Source of the DNA: Phoronis ovalis
Lineage: Eukaryota; Phoronida; Phoronidae
Direction of reading: 5' to 3'
DNA: 13,793 nucleotides
NCBI GenBank assembly: GCA_028565635.1
Contig: JAOXYB010036051.1
Location: 1-13,793 of the forward strand
The first letter of the stretch is position 1. Each line of letters starts with the position of its first letter. This document shows positions 1 through 10,191 of the stretch, one piece after another. A program made the position numbers and the translations under genes. The notes under the pieces are model-generated. The model was given only the letters and a program-made list of their open reading frames with translations. It searched no databases and was not told where the DNA came from.

Positions 1-68
1 GTAAAAACTGAAGCTGTTATCGCGAGACAAAGAAAGTGTTACATACAACGACGCCTACACTACGACAA

Positions 69-99
69 TATGCCCATTCCACTATGGTGGATGGGCATA
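69..99. repeat. Hairpin-forming inverted repeat in a probable dispersed element
   Basis: The left arm 69-82 (tatgcccattccac) pairs with the right arm 87-99 (gtggatgggcata) around a four-base loop, with a single bulged T. The surrounding sequence (1-110), including cgcgagacaaagaaagtg and acgacgcctacac, is unlike the local intron in base composition and looks like the tail of a repeat cut by the window edge. Confidence 0.6.
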
Positions 100-239
100 A
101 AAAGTAGTAACATTTTAATCATTTTATTTGCTCATAATAGCAAAAATATTTACATGAGAAAACAGTATATAGGCTAGTACAAATTTAGAAAGATAATAGA
201 CGGCACCCGTGGTAAACCACAGATCTTGATAGAGATCTA

Positions 240-540
240 GGTCATGTAAGGCCGAGTTCAGACATGTTCACGTGCCTCTCACAGGCAAAAAATAATGATG
301 CAAGAGTTTCAAAAATGCCTCATTAAATATGGTACCATTGACCGACTGACCCCAAAATTTGAGGGACCCAAGCCATCGTCGATACCTATCATGTGTGAAA
401 AGATTATGATTCTACATGTAATAGTTTTGAAGATATTTGGTGGAAAGAGTGACAGACAGACAGACGGACACTCGAGATTTAGTAGTATAGAAATCAACTT
501 TGTACAACCTATAAATAATATAGTACAATTATTTTAAGCC
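240..540. repeat. Probable interspersed repeat with a GACA-rich tract
   Basis: The stretch is less AT-rich than its flanks and contains gaccgactgaccccaaaat, then catgtgtgaaaagattatga and a gacagacagacagacggaca tract at 451-470. This pattern of phrases leading to a GACA/GACG tract is common in dispersed repeats of bivalve genomes, as far as I recall. An 80-codon open frame on the plus strand (295-537) runs through it but shows no protein-family pattern and is probably chance. It lies in the intron following exon 13. Element class and ends cannot be set from one copy. Confidence 0.45.
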
Positions 541-743
541 TGTTTTTTAGCTGCAGTGAAATAACTTGGTGAATGCCATGTGATTACAAGCAGCCCATCC
601 CATACTTTGTCTCGACCAAATTTTTATTTACTAATTCAATGCAACTGAAACAGGTGATACTGCAGATGTCGTCCTATAAACAAGATAGACCTAAAATCAG
701 TTTTTCTGCATGAAAAACATCCAAAACAAAACTTTAAACTCAC

Positions 744-920
744 CTTCATTGACTGTTGTTGTTGATGGTATGCATTTGCCATTGGTACCACACTTGCATA
801 CATGTATATTTGGCCAGTAAACAGCTGTTAAATTATTACCCGAGTCCATAGCCGTAAATTTGATGTAAAAACTTCCGGTCAGTGCATAATCGCCAGGTGT
901 CCATGTGAATACATCATTTT
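744..920 (-). CDS. Exon 13: end of beta module and first half of an EGF-like module
   Basis: A 177-base phase 1-1 exon encodes 59 residues. FTWTPGDYALTGSFYIKFTAMDSGNN matches the second half of cadherin- or Ig-like repeats, where W-x-P, a G-x-F/Y strand and an A-x-D-x-G-N turn are common. The VCKCGTNGKC segment then gives four cysteines spaced like the opening of an EGF-like module. It is followed by a Thr-rich stretch (PSTTTTV) and the donor AAG|gtgagt, an almost perfect consensus. The remaining EGF cysteines must be in an exon beyond the left edge. One sequon (NLT) is present. The TTTT stretch could carry O-linked sugars, but it is short. The acceptor is tgtttttcag. Confidence 0.86.
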
Positions 921-974
921 CTGAAAAACATATTTGTAGACGTTAATTATCTCAGTTTACAGCAGACTAATTAT

Positions 975-1100
975 ACACACTTGGTGATGTTAGTCACGAG
1001 ACCCACAACCCTTCATACACAATTGGTGATGTTAGTCATGAGACCCACAACCCTTCATACACACTTGGTGATGTTAGTCATGAGACCCACAACCCTTCAT
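975..1100. repeat. Minisatellite, three 42-bp copies
   Basis: Three back-to-back 42-base units occupy 975-1016, 1017-1058 and 1059-1100. Each contains ttggtgatgttagtca and ends gagacccacaacccttcat. Unit 1 differs by cacgag instead of catgag, and unit 2 by acacaatt instead of acacactt, so the copies differ at only one or two positions. The array lies in the intron between exons 12 and 13, on the side close to exon 13. Its near identity points to recent expansion. Confidence 0.97.
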
Positions 1101-1443
1101 TCTGGGAATGAACAATGATGCAGGTCTCCTAACTCATGCGATTCATTTACAAAACATGGAATAGTGGGTTCAATTGAATTCATGACCACTTAATGCCACC
1201 CAGTGCTTACAAAGTAGTGAATTCACAACAAGCATTCATAATTATTACAATTATTAAGAGTGCATGCATTTTGCAAGATGGTGGTGGGTCCACTGACAAC
1301 TGCTGCTCCCTATCTGGTATCATTATTACTAACATTTAATTAACAGTAGCTCAGTCTTCTCCTTATTTCAGAATACCAAAAACCATTTAATCAACATTGT
1401 TTTATTCTTACAAGTGTCAAAACACTCAAACATACTTAATTAC

Positions 1444-1599
1444 CTAACTTAAAATAATCTTTGCTGCCATTTGTAACAATCCCATAGGTCACGTTATATC
1501 CTGTCACAACAGGATCTGTCATTAGCGTCAAGGTGAACAGCTCACCAACAGTCACTGACATATTACCAGGCATGTCACTTTTGAACACTGGAGGGGTTT
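1444..1599 (-). CDS. Exon 12: Ig- or cadherin-like beta module, first half
   Basis: A 156-base phase 1-1 exon encodes 52 residues opening ETPPVFKSDMP and continuing NMSVTVGELFTLTL. A PP-x-F start followed by V-T-V-G-E and alternating hydrophobic residues is how several extracellular beta-sandwich modules begin, including dystroglycan-type cadherin-like and Ig-like folds. I cannot decide between them by eye. There are no cysteines, so it is not a VWD or EGF part. Three sequons (NMS, NVT, NGS) lie within 40 residues. The acceptor gtttttgtag and the donor TAG|gtaatt are both good. Frame, phase and the lack of stops support it as a true exon even though the family is not certain. Confidence 0.82.
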
Positions 1600-2277
1600 C
1601 TACAAAAACACATCAAATTACAGAATGCACACAATTCCTTCTTAAACATTAAAGTTTCAAATATACATAAACTAAAAACAAGACCACTGCAAACCATACA
1701 CAAATGGTATATGATAAGAATTCTTTTGAAGTGACTCAATTTCAAAGTCAAAGGGGAAAAACTTTTTTGAACGATAAAATATGGATAAGCGCAGTTTCGA
1801 TTTCATTTGTACAGGAGACGGCACTTTTTAGAAGACCCAACGACCCAGAAGATATTTTAAAAAAATGTTATTGTACATAGTACAATGTTTCATACTCAAT
1901 AGGTAAATCATTGATTATTATGCATGTCATAGTTTATGTCCTCTTCTATAGATAGATTTATTTGTTTTTTGTAGTATATGAACTGCAAGTTTAAATTAGA
2001 ATGACCTTATTTTTTAAAAGGAAACCTCCACACATCTCATACAACTAAAAGGGAACACCCCAATAAATTTTGTGTATTTCTATTTTAGTAAATTTACATA
2101 CAAGTAAACAAAACTAGAATAACCCATGATAATAACAAGAAAGCTTTCAACACTTAGTTTAGAAAAAACAGCATAACAGTTTTCTCATACTTTGAATGTG
2201 ATACTTGATTCATTTCTAGTAATAATATACTGATTATACCAAGTTGTAATTAGATTCACCAAACAGTCATACTGTAC

Positions 2278-2441
2278 CTAGCCCAGATGTGTTATATCCA
2301 ACACATGTATCTGAAGGCCTCAACGCATAGAAAAGCTCACAATGCGATTTGTTAGCCCCATCACAACAATTTGTAAATCCGTCACCTAGCGTGACATTAG
2401 CAAAGCCCCCTCCAGGATAACCAATTAGAAGTGATCCATAA
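2278..2441 (-). CDS. Exon 11: AMOP domain, C-terminal part
   Basis: A 164-base exon from phase 2 to phase 1 encodes 54 full residues. SYGSLLIGYPGGG completes the CCYDSS-x-G-x-L pattern and gives the glycine-rich turn of AMOP. It is followed by NCCDG, CELFYALRPSDTC and GYN, which is the end pattern of the domain (C-x-x-(F/Y)-x-x-x-RP-x-x-x-C-x-x-Y). Four cysteines here bring the AMOP total to ten. Three sequons occur (NVT, NKS, NTS). The acceptor is ttattgtag and the donor is TAG|gtacag. In related proteins a VWD domain normally follows this point, but the next exon instead begins a different module. Confidence 0.9.
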
Positions 2442-3157
2442 CTACAATAAAACAAAACCAAAATAACAAAAAATTACATTGTTAAATATCATACTCAAGC
2501 TGGTAATGTCACATTTCTCATATATATGTACTGGACATACACTAAAACATTCATTATGTAAAAAATCTGCAACTCTAAATTTAAAAGTTGTATGTAAATC
2601 CCAAAATGTTGCCACTTCAAGAAAACTGATTGAAAAAATTGATTGCAATGCTTTACATGGTGTGCCTAATATTAACTTACTGACAGGAATTGTCTTATTT
2701 TGCAAGAACACCACCACTTCTTGCATGTGCTTTTGCATTTAAAATTTAAACCACACACAGAATTATCTATATAACGGTTAAGGGCTAAAACCAGTAGATT
2801 GTAGGGATAGCAACAAATTTAGTACTGCATGATAATTAAGCTGTATCTTGGTGAAATGATGTTGAAAGCCTGTTTCACTTTATTTTGAACCATATGTTGG
2901 ATTACACAATTACCAAAAAATGATTTATGATAATTCTTGGAATATTAACACAAAAGCTAACCACATTAAATTTTATTTCTGATCTTCAAATTTCTAAATT
3001 CCAAATTTTGTAAAGAAAAATCATTAGAATTCAAAATTTCCTTTCAATGAAATAGCTTCCAACTTTAATATTTTTAAAAACTAAGCTCTTGATAGATTAA
3101 ATGCTGATTTTTTCTTGCAATCAATATATGTAATTGAAAAAATTAGTCAGAACTAAC
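2442..3157. other. Intron splitting the AMOP domain
   Basis: This 716-base phase 2 intron interrupts the CCYDSS motif. Opposed open frames at 2442-2738 and 2479-2742 overlap on both strands, a sign of low stop density by chance rather than coding. The neighbouring introns at 1600-2277, 3390-3952 and 4152-4751 are likewise AT-rich with no supported feature. Confidence 0.65.
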
Positions 3158-3389
3158 CTGCTATCATAACAACAATGCTGTATTGTATCATTCTCTGTTT
3201 TATTGGAGTCAGCACACATGGTAATATCATTGAATGTAAATGCTACATCATCTCTGGCTTGCTGAGCAGTACAAGGGCAAGCTGGTGAGACAGCAAGAAC
3301 CCCTGCGGCTTTATTCTGGTTGTACCAATCGAAGCACTGAATGGCATTATTCATTTCGCCTAGTTTGTATATGTATCTTCCAGGCTTAC
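3158..3389 (-). CDS. Exon 10: AMOP domain, first part
   Basis: A 232-base exon from phase 1 to phase 2 encodes 76 full residues. After KPGRYIYKLG, which resembles the short segment between NIDO and AMOP domains, the sequence has CFDWY, then CPCTAQQARDD and finally HCCYDS. A C-x-x-W start, a CPC-x-x-x-Q-A-x-x-D centre and a CCYD-S motif are the defining features of AMOP, an extracellular adhesion-associated domain known from MUC4, SUSD2, Mesh and isthmin. Six cysteines fall in this exon. Sequons NKT and NDT are present. The donor CAG|gttagt sits within the CCYDSS motif. The domain is therefore split just after CCYD and finished by exon 11. Confidence 0.92.
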
Positions 3390-3952
3390 CTACAAATTTT
3401 TGAAATACAATTATTTTATAATATACAATTAAATACAATTATGAACAGAACACATCTAGAAAGTCAGTGAGTGCAAATCATAACATCCAGTAATTAAGGT
3501 GCGAGTATTGTTCGGTACAACTTAGTTATTGATTGTATTAATTTTTTAAACTAAATTTTAGCTAGTTAAATAAAAAGATAGACAAACAAATAAAATTTTA
3601 TATATTTTGAAAATATACAACTATATATATTAAGTTTGCGAAAACACAAAATTCAAAAGAATGTTAGTTAAAACCACTGAACCTACACAGTTGAAACATT
3701 TACACACATAATCTTTACATAGATAGCCATAAACAGGGTCACATATTTTTCAAACTTTGCTCTGTTCAAAACATATAAATTTTCAAAGTTTTGTTGACGA
3801 CATTTTATTAAATTTTTCCTGATTTATAAACTTCAAAAATCCATAGGTTTTGATTAAAGTAAAATTTCATAATTCTGAGAAACAGTTTGTAGCTATATAT
3901 GTAAAGACTATTTGGGCAAAGTTTTAGCTATGTAGGTTCAGGTTTTTTTTAC

Positions 3953-4151
3953 TTGTATTCTTTGGATACGAGTCAGTGAAAGTTGAGTTTATTAATGGTC
4001 TTTCGTATACATTTGATCCACCATCAGAATATCCAACCGTAATTTTCCTGCCAAGAGGATTGCTATTTGGTTTCCATGTCAACATATCATAATTAAAGAT
4101 GACATGTGTTGATAAGTGATCCGTTGCTATAACAACTTGGAATGTTGCTGC
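3953..4151 (-). CDS. Exon 9: NIDO domain, C-terminal part, and linker
   Basis: A 199-base exon entering in phase 0 and leaving in phase 1 encodes 66 residues. AATFQVVIATD followed by HVIFNYDMLTW is the diagnostic C-terminal NIDO signature (TFQ-x-V-(L/I)-A-T-D, then FNY and an aromatic pair). It is followed by a GYSDGG turn where NIDO domains often carry V-G-(F/Y)-x-x-G. The rest, to KNT, is a linker carrying sequon NST. A second sequon, NTS, is completed across the splice junction. The acceptor ctttatttcag is strong. The donor CAA|gtaaaa is followed by an A/T-rich run. Together with exons 7 and 8 this completes a NIDO domain of ordinary length. Confidence 0.9.
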
Positions 4152-4751
4152 CTGAAATAAAGAAACCATGCCATATAGCACCTAAAATAACATGTTGTAA
4201 GAGCAAGCATTCATTATAAACTTATCCATATAAATACTGAATATCAGCACAACCTTGCATTAAAATATTACAGAGGGAGTCAAATTTACAGAAATCAGAC
4301 GGAGCTCTTATTTATTATACATATTAAATTATACATATCAGTACCGTTAAAACATTTCTAAAGCAAATTTATATTATGCTTTTTTACTGATGTATTCACT
4401 ATCGTGTGATAAATGAATTCAGTTTGCTTATATTCCTTCTTTGTTTTTTAATTAATTTTCATGCAAAAAGTTCAGCTCTGCACTTTTCAAAACAGACTAA
4501 CCCTTTTAAAAGTGTAGCACCATCTAGTGGCTTTCTTTACAATTTGGAAAATGCGCCATTTCTACGGGCTCTTTCTGTGCACACACTGTTATTATACCCC
4601 AATTATAAATGCAAGCTAAGAAATACTGTCCTCCCTTACATAGAAGGTTCCTTGAAATAAATCCTTCACAAAATGCTGTTTAAGAAAGGGAAGCCACACA
4701 AGGGATTCTTTAAATACAGAATTTACACTAGTATTTGTAAACAATAGTTAC

Positions 4752-5075
4752 TTCTTTTCCGTCATATGTTGCTCCCGGAAAAGGTGGTACCATATACCAA
4801 GTAGCTATCAAAACATCTACATTGTCATCTATCATATTCGTAGTATCTGCAAATATATCCGCTTTAATTTTCATAACCACTTCAGCTGACATATTAGAAT
4901 ATTGTTGCACATATAGACGTCCCATGCTGCCTTGCTTTGAGGTGTCGATATCACTCCACCAAGCTGCAAGGATTGGAATACCGTCTGGGAATACAGTCTT
5001 GCCAGTCGCTTTATTCATTTTTGGCACCGCTTGGTCAAACTTCTTTCCCATGGAAATATAACCATTCATACTCAC
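4752..5075 (-). CDS. Exon 8: NIDO domain, core
   Basis: This is the longest exon, encoding about 108 residues in phase 0 from VSMNGYISMG. That opening matches the conserved NIDO strand (V-x-x-NG-x-I-x-F/M-G). It is followed by PILAAWWSDIDTS, which matches the hallmark NIDO segment with aromatic residues before D-(V/I)-D-T, then by GRLYVQQY and by IATWYMVPPF near the end. One sequon, NMS, is present. The acceptor reads ttcttag|GTGAG. The 3' boundary is uncertain. The donor chosen here, GAA|gtaact at 4751, gives KE joined to AATFQ. A second in-frame donor, ATT|gtttac at 4742, would add three residues. A stop codon lies just beyond, near 4730, so the exon cannot extend much further. Confidence 0.87.
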
Positions 5076-6270
5076 CTAAGAAATAAATATTAGTTAGATA
5101 CATTTTAAAGGCTTATATCATATGCCACTTTCACATTGCTCAAAATACACAAGTACAGTTACCAGTAGAAAACAAAAGCTATATTAATTTTTACTCTAGA
5201 GCCAACAGGTAATAGAAAATGAGCCAAAGATTGATATCATAATGCAGTTTTATATATAAAGGTCAAATCTCCCACTAGCTTCAGTCACCTTTGCTGTTAA
5301 GCATTGTGTATTCAAGCAGGTTTAATTGTCCATTAGGAAATATATCATTCCATTTAGCACATCATTTATCAGACAGTAACTGTGGTGGCAAGTTATACTG
5401 CATATAGCCACTGTTGCGAGTACCAACACTCATTTAACTTTGGAATACACCGACAGTTAACAGTGTGTAAACAGCTGATGTATGCATATTTTATTTAGGA
5501 GCTACTATTTGGGGAGAACAATTGTGCTTCATACCAGAGAGGATTCTATGGTTGCTTTAACAGTATACATTCCAGGTTTTTTTATTTCATTGTTACCCCA
5601 TTGTTCTATTTCTTGCAAGAATATACTGTCTGGCAAAATCATACGTGTTGATTTGCCAATAGTAGTAATTTAATAATGATTAATGTGCAATATTAAATGT
5701 TTTCAGTGAATTCTAGGCAATGCCCATATACGAACAAAGTCACTGGCATGTTTTATGCCAAGTAGGCAGTTAAGAAACAGGATTTCTATTATTGCTTAGT
5801 TTTAGAGTTCTTAACAGCTAACAACAAGTTGGCATTACCACCCGTCTCTGCTGCATATATATGCCCAATACAGATCTGGCAAGTGTAATAATTAGCATTT
5901 TTTCCTTGTTTCTTGTTTTTCTTGCTTCTGGGCAGCCATGGAGACATTTCTATATGAAAGTGGGTATAATTTTGCACAAAGTGAAAGAATTCACAATTTG
6001 AAAAGTCATTTTATATCAAAAATGTTGATTTTTTTTCAAGAAATGATCCACTTTTTGTGATTCCTGCCAATTCACCATGGTGCTCTCTCGTCAAGAAGAA
6101 AAAATGTTTATTGCTTGGCCTTGCATGAAAAATCAGGAAGAAGGCATGAGACATGATTATCTTTAGTTGTGACTGAACAAAATTTTTCGCAAAGACCTAG
6201 ACTCACTAATGAGATGGATTATATCCGTTTAATATGCCATGAAAGGAGCCTTAAAGTCGAGTGTACTTAC
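5076..6270. other. Intron between exons 7 and 8
   Basis: This is the second longest intron. Short open frames at 5482-5673 (plus) and 5789-5977 (minus) lack splice signals in a compatible phase and show no domain pattern. The rest is AT-rich, and nothing else is supported. Confidence 0.65.
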
Positions 6271-6395
6271 AAAAACTTTAGTGTAGATTTTTCCAAAAAT
6301 CGGAATTCCAAAGTCTACACTTTTTTCAATAATAGTATCATCGCCAACATCACCAGTATCATTCATAAAGGTACCATAATTATACAAAACAATAT
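6271..6395 (-). CDS. Exon 7: NIDO domain, first part
   Basis: A 125-base exon entering in phase 1 and leaving in phase 0 encodes 42 residues from DIVLYNYGTF to YTKVF. A hydrophobic opening with YG, a run of acidic residues (DTGDVGDDT) and then a segment with FGIPIFGKIY is the start pattern of nidogen-type NIDO domains, which are extracellular beta-rich folds in nidogen, alpha-tectorin, MUC4 and Mesh. One sequon (NDT) is present. The acceptor is ctactttcag and the donor is TTT|gtaagt, a full-consensus intron start. The frame joins directly to exon 8 at VSMNGY, so the boundary falls just before the most conserved NIDO strand. No reading frame of a different type overlaps it credibly. Confidence 0.88.
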
Positions 6396-6659
6396 CTGAA
6401 AGTAGGATAGGTGTAACAGCAATACTGCATTAATGTGTTTTTTTAATAATAATTTCTTGTTTAAAAGTTGATATATATATATACAGTAGAAGTTACATGA
6501 ATTTTTCATAAAATTCATTAAATGTACAATAAGCATTTATAACTCATGATGACGAGGAATTTATGTACTAGAATTACATATAGGAAAAATACTAATATAC
6601 TAAAATGGAACAAAGATCAACTTCACGGATAACAAGAACATGAGATGGATTCATACTTA

Positions 6660-7755
<1,096 letters not shown>

Positions 7756-7869
7756 CTGTAGAGCAGTTTTTTCCAGTGAAACCAGTTTCACATAAACATT
7801 CATAATCATTTCTCTTGTCACGACAGTATCCACCATTCTGGCAGGTATTTGGCTCACAATCAGGTATAT
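7756..7869 (-). CDS. Exon 5: EGF-like module with weakened calcium signature
   Basis: A 114-base phase 1-1 exon encodes 38 residues with cysteines at 5, 10, 16, 25, 27 and 36 and the Notch-type CQNGGYC first loop. The opening is DIPDC instead of D-x-(N/D)-E-C, so the usual Glu calcium ligand is replaced by Asp and calcium binding is less certain. CRDKRNDYECLC still fits the Asp beta-hydroxylation pattern. The acceptor tcttttttcag is strong, and the donor is CAG|gttact. One unusual-context sequon, NCS, sits at the last cysteine. The module forms a pair with exon 6, which has the same length and cysteine spacing, and the two may derive from a local exon duplication. Confidence 0.92.
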
Positions 7870-8729
7870 CTGAAAAAAGATAATATTTTCACAGAAATAA
7901 ATACATGTAGACATAATGCTCATACCAGTGAGTATGAATATAGTTTTACTTGGTTAAAAAAAATAACAATTTGCAATAAGGTGTTAAACTAAAAATGATA
8001 CCACTACATACAATTTACTTTATTACAAACTATAACTAATTACCATCAACGATAAACGAGGTTACGATGAGAATCCTTGAAACAAGCTGCTAGAATTGTA
8101 TGTCAGGATCTAAATACTTGCATAACAATGAACTGTGAAGTTCAAATATTAAGTCCAATATTTATATTTTTTACTAAATCAAAATAGAAGGCTTCAACAA
8201 ATAAGTATTTATACTAATTTAACATTTATAGACATACAAGCCTCATCTTTTTAATAGAACCTTAACTTAAAACTTCCTTATTTATCCAAATATTATCCCT
8301 CCCTTGAAGAGAAGCTCAAACGTTTGAATACTGTATTAACCAAAAACATAATAGATGCCCAACTGTTAAAGTTAATTTTATCCACAAAGAATAAACTCTG
8401 ATGACAATCTTACATTTATTCTCTAAAAACACCATGATACCATTTCTAGATTTGAAACCCAATTTTTTTAAGAGCTTTACATACATTATCAAAATACACA
8501 CAACACAAATACAAGTATCTATAAGTACAGAAACCTTAGCTGAAAACTGCATCAAAATGTTTATATTCAAATCCATATTTATCTAGGTGTTAGCCCAAGT
8601 TTTAAAATACTGTTTTAAATTACCTTTATTAAATAAAACAAACTCCCTCTCTTGAATACAATCCCATAAATTAAAATAACACAGTCATTTATCCCAAATA
8701 AAGGCCAACACATGAATACAAGCTAGCAA
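7870..8729. other. Intron sequence between exon 5 and the LINE
   Basis: Very AT-rich, with short chance frames on both strands (for example 8316-8576 and 8401-8586). These are hydrophobic because of base composition and match no family I know. No repeat boundary is clear on this side of the LINE. Confidence 0.65.
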
Positions 8730-9445
8730 TAAGATCCTTCACCCAGTCTTCTGGTATTCTCTCTCCATTCCAGACAGCAGAAAATAGATTGGTCAATGCC
8801 CTGGCTGCTGTATTGTTATCAGCTTTTAGCATCTCAGCATACATTGAGTCAACCTCAGGTGCCTTTCTGTTATTTAATGTCTTGATAGCTTTGATGGTTT
8901 CTTCCTCACTAGGTTGATCAATGTTGGTATCAAGTGTATCATCTAGTCTTTTACAGGCGGGTTTGCGGGGAAGTTGGGTTCTGGTCTATTCAGTACCTCT
9001 CTGATGTGCTGCATCCACCTATCTGCCTGTTCTTGTTTAGTTATCAAAATATTTCCATCTTTTCCTTTTATAGGTGCTGACTGATCTTTCTTCAGGTCAC
9101 ATAGCTGTCTAGTATATCTTATACATAGTACTGATTTCAACCGAGCTGTTCTGTCAGTTTATCCAGGTATTAAATTCTCTTAATGTTTTTTTCTGGCACT
9201 CCTTTTAACCTGTTTATCTTTGGTGGCTTATGCGCCATCACCTGGTCTTGTAGACGAACTAATCTGCCTTCTTTAATTGTCTTCCATGTTTTAGGTGTAA
9301 TCCATTCCTTTTTATGTTTCTTTTTGAAGCCAAGAATCTTGGTGGCTGTTTCGACATAAATATCCATTTATCTTCAGTGTGTACTTCATCTTTTTCTGTA
9401 GCAAGTGCGCGATTCCTCAATTCAACGATAAATTCTTTTTTCACT
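8730..9445 (-). pseudogene. Pre-reverse-transcriptase spacer remnant of the LINE
   Basis: Three overlapping frame pieces are visible. The first (9170-9444, two alternating frames) reads KKEFIVELRNR then KEWITPKTWKTIKE. The second (8943-9140) includes KGKDGNILITKQEQADRW and IREVLNRPEP. The third, after a frameshift near 8950, reads PSEEETIKAIKTLNNRKAP and then ALTNLFSAVWNGERIPEDW. These match the region that lies just before the reverse transcriptase in this LINE family. The similarity ends near 8738 at WVK, after which the sequence becomes ordinary AT-rich intron. None of the reverse transcriptase catalytic motifs (such as YADD or FADD) is present in this window. Confidence 0.8.
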
Positions 9446-9469
9446 TTAATTCCGGTATTTTTACTCTGT

Positions 9470-10191
9470 CAATGTCGAGTCTCTGACCTTGTGGTTGATT
9501 AACCTTTGTTCTCCGAGTTTCAACTTGACGTCACTGGTAGTGGTCACTACCATATCAGCTCCTCAGTAGGCACAAACATCCAGTAAAAATCTCCCCCACT
9601 TATTTTTAATGGTAATAGGGTCAAATTGGTTGACTATTCTACCATCTGGTGATGTACAAGTGCATTGGTGATGGTTTAATGAAAAATGGAACCTCCTATC
9701 ACCGGGTTGTTGTTCATGTAGAAGTTGGTTAGACATTCACCATTTTCAATTATGCTACTGCTTCTTCCAATATCCTGTTCAGAGTTGTCTGATCCCATCT
9801 TAGTTTTCAGATCTCCCATAACCAGGTATATGTCATGTTGAGAAATTCTTGACAAGATGAGCTGCAGCTGTTCACAGAAGTCATCTCTGGTCCTCTCTTC
9901 TGCTTTTTTTGTAGCAGCATAACACTATACAATTGTAAACTTGCAGTATTTGGAGTCAAAGCAGGTTCTGATGAGTCTTCTCCTAATTGGTTCCTATTCC
10001 AAAAGTGACATGACTTTTTCTTTAGTATATTTGCTACTCTCCCAGTCTGTGCGGGTCGGTGTTTCTGAATACAAAATGGTAGCGCAGCCATATGAATTTA
10101 CACATCCTGTGCCTGTCCAGCTACATTCACTAATGCCAAGAATGTCCAAGTTGTATCTGTCTGATAATAAAGTACTCCGGTTTCTTACCAC
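9470..10191 (-). pseudogene. Endonuclease remnant of the LINE (exonuclease-endonuclease-phosphatase fold)
   Basis: In the minus frame, LDILGISECSWTG gives the strand carrying the catalytic Glu of APE-type endonucleases. Downstream are KYCKFTIV, CYAATKKA, YLVMGDLKTKMG, ENGECLTNF, GRIVNQFD and LLDVCAY. Stops interrupt it at 9994-9996, 9925-9927, 9676-9678 and 9564-9566, and the frame shifts near 9660. The expected G-D-x-N catalytic motif reads GDLK, so its Asn is lost, and the terminal S-D-H motif is replaced by MVVTTT. The usual N-terminal WNVRT strand cannot be found and seems to be lost or deleted between 10200 and 10260. The fragment would have nicked target DNA in an active element, but it cannot do so here. 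Confidence 0.82.

Noticed and set aside
295-537. Plus-strand open frame of 80 codons
   Set aside because: It runs through a probable dispersed repeat, overlaps an opposite-strand frame of similar length, and shows no domain pattern or splice context.
2442-2742. Overlapping frames on both strands next to exon 11
   Set aside because: The minus-strand one is intron sequence read through, with no AMOP or other family pattern. The plus-strand one is its mirror.
4406-4660. Plus-strand open frame of 84 codons with a hydrophobic start resembling a signal peptide
   Set aside because: It lies in the intron between exons 8 and 9, on the other strand. The hydrophobic start follows from T-rich sequence, and no family or gene context supports it.
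5789-5977. Minus-strand frame with a Lys-rich part and a TCQICIGH segment, which could suggest a zinc-binding fragment
   Set aside because: Only two cysteines and one histidine are close together, which is too few for a zinc finger. There is no compatible splice phase between exons 7 and 8.
6471-6483. Short TA dinucleotide run
   Set aside because: It is too short and too common in AT-rich introns to be treated as a repeat feature.
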